Part shown: positions 16,140 to 25,021 of the stretch, in pieces | Position numbering within the stretch: the first letter of the stretch is position 1 | How the letters are laid out: every line of letters starts with the position of its first letter | Source of the DNA: an uncultured Bacteroidales bacterium | GTDB taxonomy: Bacteria; Bacteroidota; Bacteroidia; Bacteroidales; Bacteroidaceae | Assembly (NCBI GenBank): GCA_902772585.1 | Contig: CACYBB010000011.1 | Coordinates: forward strand, 1 to 64,000 | DNA: 64,000 nt | Direction of reading: 5' to 3' | Translations under genes and position numbers: made by a program | Notes under the pieces: model-generated | What the model saw: the letters and a program-made list of their open reading frames with translations, nothing else | Database searches by the model: none | Told to the model about the DNA's origin: nothing

Positions 16140-17444
16140 ATGAATCAAGTACAATGGGCATTACACCAATTTCTACAGAGTTTAGGCATTAAGGTGCCTT
16201 ACTCTGTAGTCCGAAAATTGCTTGACACTCCAGTTGGTACAACACTTAGAGGAATAAGCGATTCACTTGATTCATTGCACATTGACAATAGTGTCTATCA
16301 ACTTCCTAAAGAATATCTAAAGGAGTTGGACTATCCATACTTGATGGTGCTTTCAAATAGTAAGGAGGGGTTTGCAATCATTACAAATGACAATGAAAAA
16401 GAAAAGGCTTTGCCCAAATGGGACGGTGTAGTATTAGCCGCTAAAAAAACTAATGCCACACCTATATATAACTATGTATGGCTACGTGATGCCATTGATA
16501 ACATATGCAATAGTCACCTAGAGCTAATTTTCTCTGCCATAGTCGTCGCATTTGCGATGTTATTACAACCAAACCTTTTCACTATGAGTCATGTGTTTTT
16601 GTCTCTCATTGGCATCTGGGTTTCGATTTCTTTACTCAGAAAGGATTATTCTGAAAGTAATTCCACAGGAAGATACTGTAAAATCGGACGTTTCATAGAT
16701 TGTCAAAGTGTACTTGATTCCAAGGGTAGCAGATTTTGGAGATTTCTTCGATTGAGCGACTTGGGCTTTTTCTTCTTTTCTACTCAACTGTTCCTTGTAT
16801 TGATTTCTAACAACGGATGGCAGACATTTTCACTGATACTCCTAATAATTGGCTGTTGTTTTACAGTCTATTCGGTAGTGTATCAAATAACTGTCATCCA
16901 CAAGGTTTGCTTGTACTGTATGTCAGTCAACCTAATTACATGGTTAGACACCATTCTTATAACCACTAATGCACCATTACCAAAGGTTGGCACCCCCTAT
17001 ATTTTTATATTCTCTGTTTTAATATCTTATTTGATATGGTCTTTTACAGTCCGCAACGTGAGTCTTTCTCGGCAGACATATTCATTGAGGAATCGTTTGT
17101 CGGTGCTGTATAGAAGGGGACTCTTTGAATGGCTATTGTCGCAGGAAAGAGAACTTGAAGAAATTAGTGACAATTATGCAGAATGCAGTGGGATAAATGG
17201 AACAGATACAATAACCGTTTTTGTTCACCCCCAATGCAAAAAATGCAAAACTGTTGAGGCAGCCATTTCCCAATTAAGCCAAATAGCCAGAGTCAAAATT
17301 GTATCATTAGCAGCAAAAGCCCCAGAGGTTAGACTTTATTGTGAGAGGAATCAAATAGTAAGAACTCCGACAATTGTTGTAGATGGTCATGAATTGCCGG
17401 AGGTCTATGATATAGGGGATCTGAAATACATTTTAAAATCATGA
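16140..17444 (+). CDS. Fusion of C39-like, VKOR and thioredoxin-like domains
   Basis: This is a 434-residue membrane disulfide oxidoreductase. Residues 1-115 resemble a C39-like domain without the catalytic Cys (LDTPVGTTLRGISDSLDSL, YLMVLSNSKEGFAIITND). The central part has four to five membrane segments of a vitamin K epoxide reductase homologue, with paired cysteines in YCKIGRFIDCQSV and the redox pair VCLYC. The C-terminal thioredoxin-like domain has HPQCKKCK (CxxC). Such fusions make disulfide bonds, and here the likely clients are the cysteine-bearing exported peptides. The reading frame stays open upstream to 16074, but the ATG at 16140, 10 bases after the DUF3244 stop, is more plausible. 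The exporter overlaps its end by 4 bases. Confidence 0.85.
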   Translation: MNQVQWALHQFLQSLGIKVPYSVVRKLLDTPVGTTLRGISDSLDSLHIDNSVYQLPKEYLKELDYPYLMVLSNSKEGFAIITNDNEKEKALPKWDGVVLAAKKTNATPIYNYVWLRDAIDNICNSHLELIFSAIVVAFAMLLQPNLFTMSHVFLSLIGIWVSISLLRKDYSESNSTGRYCKIGRFIDCQSVLDSKGSRFWRFLRLSDLGFFFFSTQLFLVLISNNGWQTFSLILLIIGCCFTVYSVVYQITVIHKVCLYCMSVNLITWLDTILITTNAPLPKVGTPYIFIFSVLISYLIWSFTVRNVSLSRQTYSLRNRLSVLYRRGLFEWLLSQERELEEISDNYAECSGINGTDTITVFVHPQCKKCKTVEAAISQLSQIARVKIVSLAAKAPEVRLYCERNQIVRTPTIVVDGHELPEVYDIGDLKYILKS

Positions 17445-19642
17445 AGTCTTTCCCTATCTATACCCAGCATGATGCCATGGATTGCGGCCCGACCTGTTTA
17501 AGGATGGTAGCCGCATTCTATGGCAGGCGGTATTCCCTGCAATATCTGCGGGAGAACTGTTTTATCTCCCGACTGGGGGTGTCGATGCTGGGTATCAGTG
17601 AAGCCGCAGAGAAACTAGGAATGCATACCATAGGGCTACGTATTCCTATTTCACGGCTGATAGAGGATGTGCCCCTGCCTTGCATCATCCACTGGAACCA
17701 GAACCACTTCGTGGTACTCTATCGGATAGAAAAAAATAAGAATGGACACTTGTTTCATGTTGCAGATCCTGCAGGCAGTAAAGTAACATATACAGAAGAG
17801 GAATTTAAAAGATGTTGGCTATCTGGCAGAAATGATGGCGAAGATGAAGGTGTTGTGCTCTGTCTGGAGCCAACACCAGATTTCTATAGTCATTCAGATG
17901 AAGACGATGACAAAAAGAATAAGCGAAGCATGCTGTTCCTGTTTGAGTATCTTCGACCATATAAGAAACTGATTCTACAACTCTTTATCGGATTAGCTAC
18001 AGGCTCGTTGATACAGCTTATCCTGCCATTTCTCACACAGTCTATCGTTGACTTCGGTATTACCAATCAGAATTTAGGCTATATTTATTTAGTGCTGATA
18101 GCCCAAATGGTGCTCGTTATCAGTAGCACATCTGTGGAGTTTATCCGAGGCTGGATATTGCTTCATATCGGCATGAGGGTGAATATCTCGCTGATATCTG
18201 ACTATCTGGCCAAACTAATGCGCCTATCCATCGCCTATTTTGACACGAAGATGACGGGCGACATTCTTCAGCGCATCAATGATCATACTAGAATACAAGA
18301 GTTTTTGACCAGTACCAGTCTGTCAACACTCTTCTCCATTGTCAACATCATCATTTTTGGACTGGTCATCCTATTCTATAACTGGATGATATTCTTTATA
18401 TTCTTTATCGGTAGTGGCTTATATATTGCCTGGGTATGGGGTTTCATGAAACGGAGGGCTGTTCTCGACCATAAGATGTTTGCACAAAATTCGGCCAATC
18501 AAAGTAATATGGTGCAACTGGTGAGTGGCATGCAGGAAATCAAACTAAATGCCTGCGAACAGCAGAAACGCTGGGAATGGGAGCATATACAGGCTCGAAA
18601 ATACAGGATTACCGTCAAAGGGCTAGCCCTGTCACAATACCAGCAGTCGGGTGGCGTGTTGATAAATCAGATGAAAAATGCTATTATTACAGCCCTTGTT
18701 GCGGCATTGGTTATAAAAGGAAACATCACTCTTGGCATGATGCTTTCCATCCAATATATCATTGGACAATTGAATAGTCCTGTTGACCAACTGATAGGTT
18801 TTGTCCGTCAATATCAGGATGCCAAATTGAGTTTAGACCGACTACAGGAAATCTATAACAGAGACGACGAACGCCCTGCAGGCAAGACCAAGATTACAGA
18901 TATCAAGAATGCAGACATTAGGATAGAACATCTGACATTCAGATACGACAAACTCAACGAGGTGCCTACACTTGATGACATAAACCTGGCAATTCCTAAA
19001 GGTAAGACAACTGCCATAGTAGGTCTTAGTGGCAGCGGAAAAACCACACTGCTTAAGATGATATTAGGTTTCTATGAACCAGACAAGGGGAAAGTAGTGT
19101 TGGGCTGTTCGGATATTGCCAACTATGACAAACGGGAGTGGCGTAAGCACTGCGGTACAGTGATGCAGGACGGATTCATCTTCTCAGACACTATAGCCCG
19201 AAATATCGCCCCAGGAGAAGAGCGGATTGATGAAGACAGAATGCGTGAAGCAGCAGAAACAGCCAACATCAGAGATTTCATCGAGGATTTGCCATTAGGC
19301 TATAATACAAAGATAGGAGCTGAGGGCCATGGACTAAGCATGGGCCAAAAACAGCGTATCCTTATAGCTCGCGCCGTCTATAAGAATCCTGAGTTCATCT
19401 TTATGGATGAGGCCACAAACTCGCTTGATGCCAATAACGAGTACCTGATAATGGAAAAGCTCAACCGTTTTATGCAAGGCAGGACAGCTATAGTCATCGC
19501 CCATCGTCTGAGCACAGTGAGAGATGCCGATAAAATCGTGGTGCTACAAGGAGGAAAGATTTGCGAGCAGGGCACCCACGAAGAACTGATTTGCCGTCAT
19601 GGGGTATATTACACTTTAGTCAAGAACCAATTAAATGTATAA
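17441..19642 (+). CDS. C39-peptidase ABC exporter for double-glycine peptides
   Basis: This 733-residue peptidase-containing ABC transporter removes leaders after Gly-Gly and exports the core. Residues 1-140 form an intact C39 protease: Q9, catalytic C15 in DAMDCGPTC, H89 in NQNHFVVL and D109 in HVADPAG. Six membrane segments follow at about 165-450. The nucleotide-binding domain (490-730) has GLSGSGKTT (Walker A), LSMGQKQR (signature), FIFMDEAT (Walker B) and the H-loop AHRLS. Its partners are the HlyD-like adaptor 6 bases downstream and presumably a TolC-type outer-membrane channel not encoded here. Leaders with the matching pattern are encoded at 21038 and 24754. Confidence 0.95.
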   Translation: MKSFPIYTQHDAMDCGPTCLRMVAAFYGRRYSLQYLRENCFISRLGVSMLGISEAAEKLGMHTIGLRIPISRLIEDVPLPCIIHWNQNHFVVLYRIEKNKNGHLFHVADPAGSKVTYTEEEFKRCWLSGRNDGEDEGVVLCLEPTPDFYSHSDEDDDKKNKRSMLFLFEYLRPYKKLILQLFIGLATGSLIQLILPFLTQSIVDFGITNQNLGYIYLVLIAQMVLVISSTSVEFIRGWILLHIGMRVNISLISDYLAKLMRLSIAYFDTKMTGDILQRINDHTRIQEFLTSTSLSTLFSIVNIIIFGLVILFYNWMIFFIFFIGSGLYIAWVWGFMKRRAVLDHKMFAQNSANQSNMVQLVSGMQEIKLNACEQQKRWEWEHIQARKYRITVKGLALSQYQQSGGVLINQMKNAIITALVAALVIKGNITLGMMLSIQYIIGQLNSPVDQLIGFVRQYQDAKLSLDRLQEIYNRDDERPAGKTKITDIKNADIRIEHLTFRYDKLNEVPTLDDINLAIPKGKTTAIVGLSGSGKTTLLKMILGFYEPDKGKVVLGCSDIANYDKREWRKHCGTVMQDGFIFSDTIARNIAPGEERIDEDRMREAAETANIRDFIEDLPLGYNTKIGAEGHGLSMGQKQRILIARAVYKNPEFIFMDEATNSLDANNEYLIMEKLNRFMQGRTAIVIAHRLSTVRDADKIVVLQGGKICEQGTHEELICRHGVYYTLVKNQLNV

Positions 19643-19648
19643 TGCACG

Positions 19649-20941
19649 ATGCCCAAGAGAAATAAGGATAGTATTATAAGAAGTGAGGACGTACAGGAGA
19701 TCCTGTCAACACCTCCCCATACACTGCTGAGCGTTGGCTCGTCAGTGATTGGCGGTATATTGCTGGTTCTGTTCATCGGATGCTTTATATTTAAATACCC
19801 AGATACGATTACCTGCACTGTTACAATCACAAAAACAGAGCCGCCTGTATGGATTGTGGCTAAAACATCTGGCAGATTGCAAGAGTTGTACGCCCAAGAC
19901 GGACAACATGTCAATGCTGGTGATGTGATAGCGGTGATAGAAAATCCTGCCAATACTCAGGATGTGCTGAAACTTGACTCCATATTGTCCGTACTGTTCG
20001 AAAATGGAGAAGGAATAAACCTCCATCTTGATGATGCACATCTCGGCAGTATCCAGAGTACTTATACGACATTAGCCAAGGCAATCACTGATTATAATAA
20101 TTTTGTGAATAAGAATCTCTATGACCAGCGCATTGCCGCAGAGGAAGCACAGCTAAGGCCTTACTCGGAATATGTAGAATCCATTGAGAAACTGGTTTGC
20201 TATAGCCAACGTATAAAATTCCTAAGTAACGAAAACTATCAACGGGAAAAGACTCTCCACGACAAAGGACTAACTTCCACTTCTGACTTGGAATCTACCG
20301 AACAATCCTTACTTAGCAGTAATATGTCTGCCGAACAGATACGCTCATCGTTGGCTAATGCCAAAATCCAAATGGCACAAATATATAACACCATCTCAGA
20401 ACTGAAGCTGCAAAAAGAACAGGAACGACAACAGCAGGAGACTATACTTTGGTCAGCATGGGAGGGCACAAGGACGGCTATTAGAGAGTGGAAACAGACA
20501 TATCTGCTTCAGAGTCCTATAGAAGGATTCGTGTCATATAACAACCTGTGGAAGATAAACCAGAACATCACTTCCAGCGACAAGGCGTTTTCCGTTATCA
20601 GCAGCAGCAAGGAACAATCAATAGGCAAGGCAAAGATTCCTGTTGCAGGTTCTGGCAAGGTAAAGATAGGTCAGCGGGTCAATATTCAACTAGATGGTTA
20701 TCCCTATTTGGAGTATGGTTTTCTGACTGGGTGTATAACTTCTGTTGCACTGATGCCCGATGAGGACATCTATACAGCGACCTTTGAACTACAGAATAGC
20801 CAAACGACATCATACGGCAAGGCAATTCGTCAGACTGGCGACCTTTCTGGAGTTGGGGAGATTATCACCGATGACCTTAGTGTAGCAGAAAGGATAATAG
20901 GACCTCTCAAGTATCTGTTCCATAGGAATCTTCGTAATTAA
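19649..20941 (+). CDS. HlyD-family periplasmic adaptor
   Basis: This 430-residue membrane fusion protein has a short cytoplasmic N-terminus, one membrane segment (about 31-50, GSSVIGGILLVLFIGCFIF) and a lipoyl/barrel half (VWIVAKTSGRLQELYAQDGQHVNAGDVIAVIENP). A long Glu/Gln-rich helical hairpin follows (about 140-265), then the returning barrel (LLQSPIEGFVSYNNLW, VAGSGKVKIGQRVNIQLDGYP). It bridges the ABC exporter to an outer-membrane channel. It is the last gene of the export operon; the shared upstream element of the first peptide cassette begins at its stop codon. Confidence 0.93.
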   Translation: MPKRNKDSIIRSEDVQEILSTPPHTLLSVGSSVIGGILLVLFIGCFIFKYPDTITCTVTITKTEPPVWIVAKTSGRLQELYAQDGQHVNAGDVIAVIENPANTQDVLKLDSILSVLFENGEGINLHLDDAHLGSIQSTYTTLAKAITDYNNFVNKNLYDQRIAAEEAQLRPYSEYVESIEKLVCYSQRIKFLSNENYQREKTLHDKGLTSTSDLESTEQSLLSSNMSAEQIRSSLANAKIQMAQIYNTISELKLQKEQERQQQETILWSAWEGTRTAIREWKQTYLLQSPIEGFVSYNNLWKINQNITSSDKAFSVISSSKEQSIGKAKIPVAGSGKVKIGQRVNIQLDGYPYLEYGFLTGCITSVALMPDEDIYTATFELQNSQTTSYGKAIRQTGDLSGVGEIITDDLSVAERIIGPLKYLFHRNLRN

Positions 20942-20983
20942 CATATTAGTGCACAAAATATGGGTCAATTTGGTGATATGACC
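20942..20983 (+). promoter_or_regulatory. Shared cassette control element, copy A
   Basis: The first 26 bases (20942-20967) are identical to 24666-24691. They include the palindrome GTGCAC and end in GGTCA. GGTCA (20963-20967) and TGACC (20979-20983) form an inverted repeat with an 11-base spacer. The start of precursor A is 54 bases downstream. It could be an operator or a 5' RNA hairpin. Confidence 0.75.
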
Positions 20984-21037
20984 TTAATTTTCACCTATGA
21001 GAGTTAACAAATTAAGTTTAATTAATTTTTTTTCAAG

Positions 21038-21241
21038 ATGAACAAAACAAATTTAGAAATGTTCAAAATGAGCAAGGCTCAGATGAACAATGTGAATGGT
21101 GGAAGAAAAATCAAATGCGTTGTCCTTGACGTTGAAAGCGGCTGGTCCAAAGAGATTGTAATGGAATCAGCTGTATCTGTTGATGATGCTGTTGAGGTTT
21201 TAAATGATGCTTATGGCGATTGGGCATTTATTACCTGTTAA
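21038..21241 (+). CDS. Double-glycine peptide precursor A
   Basis: This is a 67-residue precursor. The 22-residue leader (MNKTNLEMFKMSKAQMNNVNGG) ends in Gly-Gly and has hydrophobic residues at -12 (Met), -7 (Met) and -4 (Val), the pattern read by C39 exporters and typical of Bacteroidales double-glycine leaders. The core of 45 residues begins RKIKCVVLDVESGW and ends YGDWAFITC. It has two cysteines, at core position 5 and at the last residue, so one long-range disulfide could make a near-closed ring. The core is acidic and shows no lanthipeptide-like Ser/Thr/Cys richness. The coding region is followed by a 14-bp perfect stem-loop. Confidence 0.88.
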   Translation: MNKTNLEMFKMSKAQMNNVNGGRKIKCVVLDVESGWSKEIVMESAVSVDDAVEVLNDAYGDWAFITC

Positions 21242-21244
21242 ACA

Positions 21245-21281
21245 AATGAGAGTATGCCTATTTAGTTGGCATACTCTCATT
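21245..21281 (+). terminator. Stem-loop after precursor A
   Basis: A perfect 14-bp stem (21245-21258 with 21268-21281) encloses a 9-base loop and starts 3 bases after the precursor stop. No T tract follows. It may act as an mRNA stabiliser or partial terminator that keeps the precursor more abundant than the downstream genes. Confidence 0.7.
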
Positions 21282-21295
21282 AAAGAGGCGATTGT

Positions 21296-22174
21296 ATGCG
21301 TATGAATCCTTTTTTTAACATTATATTAAAAATGACTATTCCTTCATATCTGATAATGATGAATAGTCATGCAAGTAATTCTACTATTCTATCAGTGACT
21401 TATGATGTTTATTATCAAAAGTTTGAGGAAGAACCCAAACAGGAGAAAGACTTGATGCGTTTGGATATTGGGGAAAATTCATCGCAATTTGTCAGTGTTA
21501 TTGGCGAGTTCCTGGCAAAAAACAAAAGTGACGTTGTTAGCAAAAGGGTTAAGAATCCTTATGTTGGTTATGCTTCTATGCGGGATGAAGTGTTTAAAAA
21601 CACCCCCAAAAGTGGCTATATGCAATTTGTTCACATGCCTGGCTGGATTTCTTGTCGCGATAAGATTGATGGGCTGTTTGATTGGCAACTCCAAGAGGGT
21701 GATACCATTGTATGCGAATATACTTGCCACAAAGCTATTACCACATTCAGAGGTAGAACATGGACGGTATGGTACACACTTGGCTTGCCATATAGTGATG
21801 GTCCGTGGAAATTTTGCGGCTTGCCGGGTTTGATACTATACGCATCTGATTCAGAAGGCTGTTTCCGTTTCAATTGTATCGGTATAGAGAAAGGTGATGG
21901 GCATGATATTAAAATGAAGACACCGAAATCAGGTGTCATTGACACATATATGCCAGAACGTGTTGCTGAAATTATGATGTTGGAGTATTGGGATCCTTCT
22001 GCTCATTTTTCTCAAATGACAGGAATGTCGGGGCAGGTAACAAGGATGTGGGATCCTCAGGGAAATGAAGTTAAGATAGTTCCCAAGACACGTATCCTCT
22101 ACGAGAAGTTCCCAGGTGTTAATGTCAAGAAGAAATATCCGCAGAAGAAAAGTTCTACTAAAAAGAAAAAATGA
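21296..22174 (+). CDS. GLPGLI family protein
   Basis: This is a 292-residue probably exported protein. The N-terminus is hydrophobic (FFNIILKMTIPSYLIMM). The family hallmark is clear: WTVWYTLGLPYSDGPWKFCGLPGLILYASD, containing GPWKFCGLPGLI. The start of the domain (SVTYDVYYQKF) is also typical. GLPGLI proteins are Bacteroidota periplasmic proteins of unknown reaction, frequently beside TonB-receptor-like barrels, as here. A lysine-rich tail ends the protein, and the barrel gene overlaps it by 4 bases. In this cassette it takes the slot that the radical SAM enzyme takes in the second cassette. Confidence 0.87.
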   Translation: MRMNPFFNIILKMTIPSYLIMMNSHASNSTILSVTYDVYYQKFEEEPKQEKDLMRLDIGENSSQFVSVIGEFLAKNKSDVVSKRVKNPYVGYASMRDEVFKNTPKSGYMQFVHMPGWISCRDKIDGLFDWQLQEGDTIVCEYTCHKAITTFRGRTWTVWYTLGLPYSDGPWKFCGLPGLILYASDSEGCFRFNCIGIEKGDGHDIKMKTPKSGVIDTYMPERVAEIMMLEYWDPSAHFSQMTGMSGQVTRMWDPQGNEVKIVPKTRILYEKFPGVNVKKKYPQKKSSTKKKK

Positions 22175-24663
22175 AGCGTTTGCTGCTATACCTTATTATA
22201 TTAGTCTCTCTCACTGGTAAAGCGCAGACCTTCACAGGGCGGGTGACGGACAAGAGTGGGAAACCGCTTGTGTCTGCCTCCGTCGTGGCAAAAGGGGATG
22301 GCGGCTCTGTCGTTGCATTTGCAAGGGCTAGGCAGGATGGACATTTCTCGTTGACCATTCCGCAAGGGAAAGAGGCGAAGAGTGTTGAGTTTCTGATGAT
22401 GGGCTTTGGCAAGGTGGTGATTCCGCTGAAAGATTATAAGAATGGCCAGACCATCAAGATGCAAGAACAGGCCATTGCCTTAAAGGAAGTGAAAGTAACG
22501 CCACAGCGCATCCGCGAGCAAGGCGACACGCTGACCTATTCCGTAGAATCCTTTAAACTGAAACAGGACCGTTCGATAGCCGATGTAATAGCTAAAATGC
22601 CGGGATTGGAAGTTCTCCCATCAGGTACTATCAGGTATCAGGGCAAGGCTATCAACAAGTTCTATATAGAAGGAATGGACTTGCTGGGTGGTAAGTATGC
22701 GATGGCGAGTGAAAACCTTTCAGCTGACAAAGTGAAGAGCGTACAGGTATATGAGAATCATCAACCCGTGAAAGTTCTCAAAGATATAAAGTTCTCTGAA
22801 CAGGCTGCACTCAATCTGGTACTGAAAGACGAAGCTAAGAATGTATGGCAGGGTGTGATAGATGTGGCTACAGGTTATGGCGACGACTGGTTGCGCGATG
22901 CTCAATGGCTGGAGATGGTATTTGGACGCAAAAAGCAGAGCATTTCGATGGTAAAGGCCAACAATACTGGCAAGGATATTGAGCACGAAGTTGCCGATTT
23001 GACGCAGTTCGACAAGACTGCTCCTACAGAGGATGGTATATTGAACAATATTAATCTGGGGGCACCAAGTCTCGATGCGAGAAGGAGCAAGTTCAATGAT
23101 ACCTATATTGCCGCCACCAACTGGCTGTTCAAGACGAAAAAGGACGATGATCTGAAACTGCAAGTGACAGGGCTTTATGACCGGAGCCGACAGCAACAGG
23201 ACAGGCAGACCGTCTATCTGGATGCCGACTCTGCCATTATCACTGAGGAACAGACAGCAACAAGTACCCGTAGCGAATGGCAGGCAGAACTGCTCTATAA
23301 GGCAAACCACGATAAACAATATCTGTCGAACACACTAAAAGGCTATATTGACTTTAACAAGAATGAGGGACTTTCAATATTAAACGAACGCCCGACGCCT
23401 CAATGGGTTGAGCCTCGCAAACGATACATCGTGGATAACCTCGAACTCATCAATAAACTGAAGAATGGGCAAAGTTATTCCGTCACCTCATTGTTTAGTT
23501 ACAGTTATCTGCCAGGCACGTTACTTCTAACCAATGACAGCACTCAGCAAATCACTCAACAAATGCTATATTGGAATGCATACGCCTATTATCAACACAG
23601 CATCAAGCAGTTAAAAGTGACATGGCAGGCAGGTTTTGAAACAAAAACGCAGTGGCTGACACTGATCAACAAAGACCGCTACAGTGAATACCTGCCATAC
23701 GTGGAGCCGTCAATCAGTTATCGTGAAGGAGCATGGACCATCAGCCTGAACGGGCGGCTTAGTTGGCTCATGCGTCAGTATCAGAAGAAGAACAGCCAGA
23801 ATTTCCTTGCCGAGCCGCGCCTTTTCATCCGCTACAGTCTGACTTCCAAACTTGAGATCAGCGGCAGTTACAGTTACCGATGGACTCCCAGCGACATCAC
23901 CACTATCACCTGTCAGCCTTATTACACCGATTACATCTCTTGTCAGCAAGGCTCAGGACAGTTTGAAAACACCACGGGACAAACGGCAAATATAGGATTA
24001 GGCTATCGTAATGTGATGACAGGTATGTTCAGTAGATTCACATCTGGTTACAGCAATCTGCGTGATGCCGTTATCTATCAGAGTCATCTTGTGAATAATG
24101 TCTATATTCGTCAGGCTACCGATTTCCGTCAGAACCGTGAGACCTATAGCCTTTCTGGCAGTTTGGGAAAATCCATCTTTTGGGCAAAGCTCAGTATAAC
24201 ACTGAACGGAAGTTACTCATGGACCAATTACGACCTGCTGATCAATCACTCTCTTGCTCGTCAGCATACCCGCAACGGTAGAGCCTCGCTGCGGTTCTCA
24301 TTGAAGCCTACTCGCTGGCTCTCCATAGAGGAAGAGTCTGCTTACCACTACAGCCACCAGTCGATGACAAATGCACTTCAATCGTGGAACCATGAGTTAA
24401 AAGTGTTCATATTGCCAGGCAAATGGCAGATAGAATGGACGAATGAACTCTATCATAGTAACGATAAATCCGTTTCTACCAATTATTTCAGCGATCTCTC
24501 CATATCCTATCGCGCCAAGACCTTCGAGGCAGGACTTTTATGCTCTAACCTCTTCGGCACACGCAACTACCGCCGTCACTACACCACCGACTATACCGAC
24601 ATCATCGTCCTAAACCAGATGAGGCCAAGGGATTTCTTATGCAGAATACTGTTTAACATATAA
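22171..24663 (+). CDS. TonB-receptor-like outer-membrane barrel, cassette A
   Basis: This 830-residue outer-membrane protein has the signal MKRLLLYLIILVSLTGKAQ and an N-terminal carboxypeptidase-regulatory-like domain (FTGRVTDKSGKPLVSASVVAK). A plug-like region follows (DVIAKMPGLEVLPSGTIRYQGKAINKFYIEGMDLL), then a long beta-barrel with alternating aromatic strands and the C-terminal phenylalanine-containing strand RDFLCRILFNI. There is no SusD partner, which argues against glycan uptake. It may export, bind or give immunity to the peptide, or be a self-receptor; this is open. Its GC content is higher than that of the neighbouring cassette B genes. Confidence 0.85.
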   Translation: MKRLLLYLIILVSLTGKAQTFTGRVTDKSGKPLVSASVVAKGDGGSVVAFARARQDGHFSLTIPQGKEAKSVEFLMMGFGKVVIPLKDYKNGQTIKMQEQAIALKEVKVTPQRIREQGDTLTYSVESFKLKQDRSIADVIAKMPGLEVLPSGTIRYQGKAINKFYIEGMDLLGGKYAMASENLSADKVKSVQVYENHQPVKVLKDIKFSEQAALNLVLKDEAKNVWQGVIDVATGYGDDWLRDAQWLEMVFGRKKQSISMVKANNTGKDIEHEVADLTQFDKTAPTEDGILNNINLGAPSLDARRSKFNDTYIAATNWLFKTKKDDDLKLQVTGLYDRSRQQQDRQTVYLDADSAIITEEQTATSTRSEWQAELLYKANHDKQYLSNTLKGYIDFNKNEGLSILNERPTPQWVEPRKRYIVDNLELINKLKNGQSYSVTSLFSYSYLPGTLLLTNDSTQQITQQMLYWNAYAYYQHSIKQLKVTWQAGFETKTQWLTLINKDRYSEYLPYVEPSISYREGAWTISLNGRLSWLMRQYQKKNSQNFLAEPRLFIRYSLTSKLEISGSYSYRWTPSDITTITCQPYYTDYISCQQGSGQFENTTGQTANIGLGYRNVMTGMFSRFTSGYSNLRDAVIYQSHLVNNVYIRQATDFRQNRETYSLSGSLGKSIFWAKLSITLNGSYSWTNYDLLINHSLARQHTRNGRASLRFSLKPTRWLSIEEESAYHYSHQSMTNALQSWNHELKVFILPGKWQIEWTNELYHSNDKSVSTNYFSDLSISYRAKTFEAGLLCSNLFGTRNYRRHYTTDYTDIIVLNQMRPRDFLCRILFNI

Positions 24664-24665
24664 AG

Positions 24666-24707
24666 CATATTAGTGCACAAAATATGGGTCATCGTGGTGT
24701 TATGACT
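24666..24707 (+). promoter_or_regulatory. Shared cassette control element, copy B
   Basis: Bases 24666-24691 are identical to 20942-20967. The inverted repeat is kept: GGTCA (24687-24691), an 11-base spacer, then TGACT (24703-24707), which at the last base would give a G-U pair in RNA. The start of precursor B is 46 bases downstream. Confidence 0.75.
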
Positions 24708-24753
24708 TAAAATGCTTCACCATAATGTAATTTATTAATTCAACTTCAATAAG

Positions 24754-24945
24754 ATGAAAAAGATTGATTTCGTTGAGAAAAGTAACGCACATGTTACATT
24801 TGAAAATCGTCTAACGAATGCTGCTTTAGGTGGCATTGTTGGAGGAGACAGAGTAGAAGAACTTCGGCAATACTGCGATCCTTGGAGTGATTGCGATGCT
24901 TGGAATTGTAATCCTGACTGTACTTGCAAAGGCAATATGGCTTAA
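24754..24945 (+). CDS. Double-glycine, five-cysteine peptide precursor B
   Basis: This is a 63-residue precursor. The leader of 31 residues ends ALGGIVGG, with Leu at -12, Leu at -7, Ile at -4 and Gly-Gly at -2/-1, matching the pattern of precursor A. The 32-residue core begins DRVEELRQYC and has cysteines at core positions 10, 16, 21, 25 and 27, with Trp at 13 and 19 and many Asp/Asn. The adjacent gene is a radical SAM/SPASM enzyme, so thioether or other carbon-linked crosslinks are plausible. An odd number of cysteines means disulfides alone cannot pair them all. I do not recognise the family of the core. Confidence 0.85.
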   Translation: MKKIDFVEKSNAHVTFENRLTNAALGGIVGGDRVEELRQYCDPWSDCDAWNCNPDCTCKGNMA

Positions 24946-24950
24946 ACATT

Positions 24951-24997
24951 AGGAGGTCGCGTTGGGCGACGCATTTGCCTAACGCTTCCTCTTTTTT
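24951..24997 (+). terminator. Terminator-like hairpin after precursor B
   Basis: AGGAGGTCGCGTTGGGC (24951-24967) pairs with GCCTAACGCTTCCTC (24977-24991), interrupted by two short internal mismatches, and a run of six T follows. It stands 5 bases after the precursor stop and before the radical SAM gene, so partial termination would favour precursor over enzyme. Confidence 0.8.
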
Positions 24998-25021
24998 ACA
25001 TTAACAGAAATAAATATAAGT

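Noticed and set aside
22171-24663. SusC-type glycan importer
   Set aside because: There is no SusD partner or glycan enzyme beside it, and it is coupled to a GLPGLI gene and a peptide precursor.
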